A stretch of DNA of 64,000 bases, taken from assembly GCF_004342225.1 (NCBI RefSeq), contig NZ_SMAR01000005.1, forward strand, positions 62,001 through 126,000, in the 5' to 3' direction. Made by a program: the position numbers and the translations under genes. Origin of the DNA: Martelella mediterranea (GTDB lineage: Bacteria > Pseudomonadota > Alphaproteobacteria > Rhizobiales > Rhizobiaceae). Below are positions 63,821-64,000 of this stretch, piece by piece (position 1 is the first letter of the stretch; every line of letters begins with the position of its first letter). Under the pieces are notes generated by a model that saw only the letters and a list, made by a program, of their open reading frames with translations, searched no databases and had not been told where the DNA came from.

Positions 63821-64000
63821 ATGGTCAAAACGGCGTCGGACAATACGGGCCAGAGTTTTGGCACGGATGGAATCAAACCGATGGAGCGGCCGAGCGCAAT
63901 GACCCGCTTCTTCATGGGGATCGTCAACTGGGCTGAAAAACTCAATTTCAAGTATGCCATTCATGGCAACCCGCCGGTTTATGACAACGCCACCTTCCCA
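63821..64000 (+). CDS. 5' part of a gene, possibly an aspartyl/asparaginyl beta-hydroxylase-family protein (cut by window edge)
   Basis: ATG 63821 is preceded by GAAAGGAACGGGGAC, a good ribosome-binding site, and the frame stays open for 60 codons to the edge. The visible sequence has MTRFFMGIVNWAEKLNFKY and HGNPPVYDNATFP. The PPVYDN-x-x-FP segment resembles the start of LpxO/aspartyl beta-hydroxylase-like proteins, but too little is visible to be sure. It is divergent from the NCS1-type kinase, 221 bases away, and could be a target of that two-component system. Confidence 0.45.
   Translation, partial: MVKTASDNTGQSFGTDGIKPMERPSAMTRFFMGIVNWAEKLNFKYAIHGNPPVYDNATFP

Noticed and set aside
1-64000. 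tRNA, rRNA, CRISPR arrays, IS elements, prophage genes
   Set aside because: Scanned intergenic regions by eye for cloverleaf T-loops, regularly spaced repeats, transposase and integrase motifs; none seen. The only repeats are the three palindromic elements.

Overview
The window looks like a chromosomal segment of an alphaproteobacterium of the order Hyphomicrobiales (Rhizobiales). The evidence is moderately high GC in coding regions, the dnaA-rpsT...mutM-ubiE-ubiB block typical of rhizobial and Brucella-type chromosomes, an alphaproteobacterial C4-pathway hemA, and a mosaic palindromic intergenic repeat of a type I recall from these genomes. I cannot name a genus. No rRNA, tRNA, CRISPR array, IS element, prophage or replication origin could be supported.

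Layout. 1-2790: end of an osmoprotectant locus for N-acetylglutaminylglutamine amide (NAGGN), with its GNAT/ATP-grasp synthetase and M42 peptidase. 2797-12642: a nitrogen-compound catabolic locus. A leftward operon encodes a dipeptide/oligopeptide-type ABC importer (with a permease-ATPase fusion), a YjbR protein, an FCD-type GntR regulator and an acetamidase/formamidase. A rightward M20 carbamoylase/allantoate-amidohydrolase-like gene follows, and both units share a 16-bp upstream motif. 12648-15892: a small pilin-like peptide and the nucleoside/base salvage genes deoB-add-upp. 15900-22629: general metabolism and repair (aldo/keto reductase, Gfo/Idh/MocA oxidoreductase, xseA, flavodoxin-fold reductase, M29 aminopeptidase, YbaK deacylase, ArsC-like protein). 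22741-31465: dnaA, rpsT, D-lactate dehydrogenase, mutM, ubiE, ubiB and an RsmB-type methyltransferase.

31616-36673: a periplasmic iron-associated operon (imelysin, di-heme DUF1111 protein, second imelysin, DUF1513 propeller), followed by tspO, a PaaI thioesterase, an MTA/SAH nucleosidase and guaA. 40410-47193: tamB, tamA and a glycine-zipper lipoprotein, all leftward. 47577-56733: hemA (with an FNR/FixK-type box upstream), a serine hydrolase, an SDR, dxr, a 3-hydroxyacyl-CoA dehydrogenase, a CueR-like regulator, a beta-hydroxyacid dehydrogenase, prfC and dut. 56817-64000: an MgtC/DUF4010 membrane protein split in two at a perfect 18-bp inverted repeat, cysK, and a two-component system. Its kinase is built on a 12-TM NCS1-type transporter plus an eight-cysteine module. 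The start of a probable aspartyl/asparaginyl hydroxylase gene lies at the right edge.

Main points to re-examine: (1) three copies of a palindromic repeat each supply the TAG stop codon of the adjacent leftward gene (tamB, dxr, a beta-hydroxyacid dehydrogenase); (2) the MgtC/DUF4010 split coincides with a perfect palindrome suggesting a template-switch mutation; (3) the NCS1-transporter hybrid kinase and its LuxR-type partner; (4) the shared operator-like motif of the amide/ureido locus; (5) the anaerobox upstream of hemA. Functions are assigned from recognised motifs and protein family memory; no database search was run.
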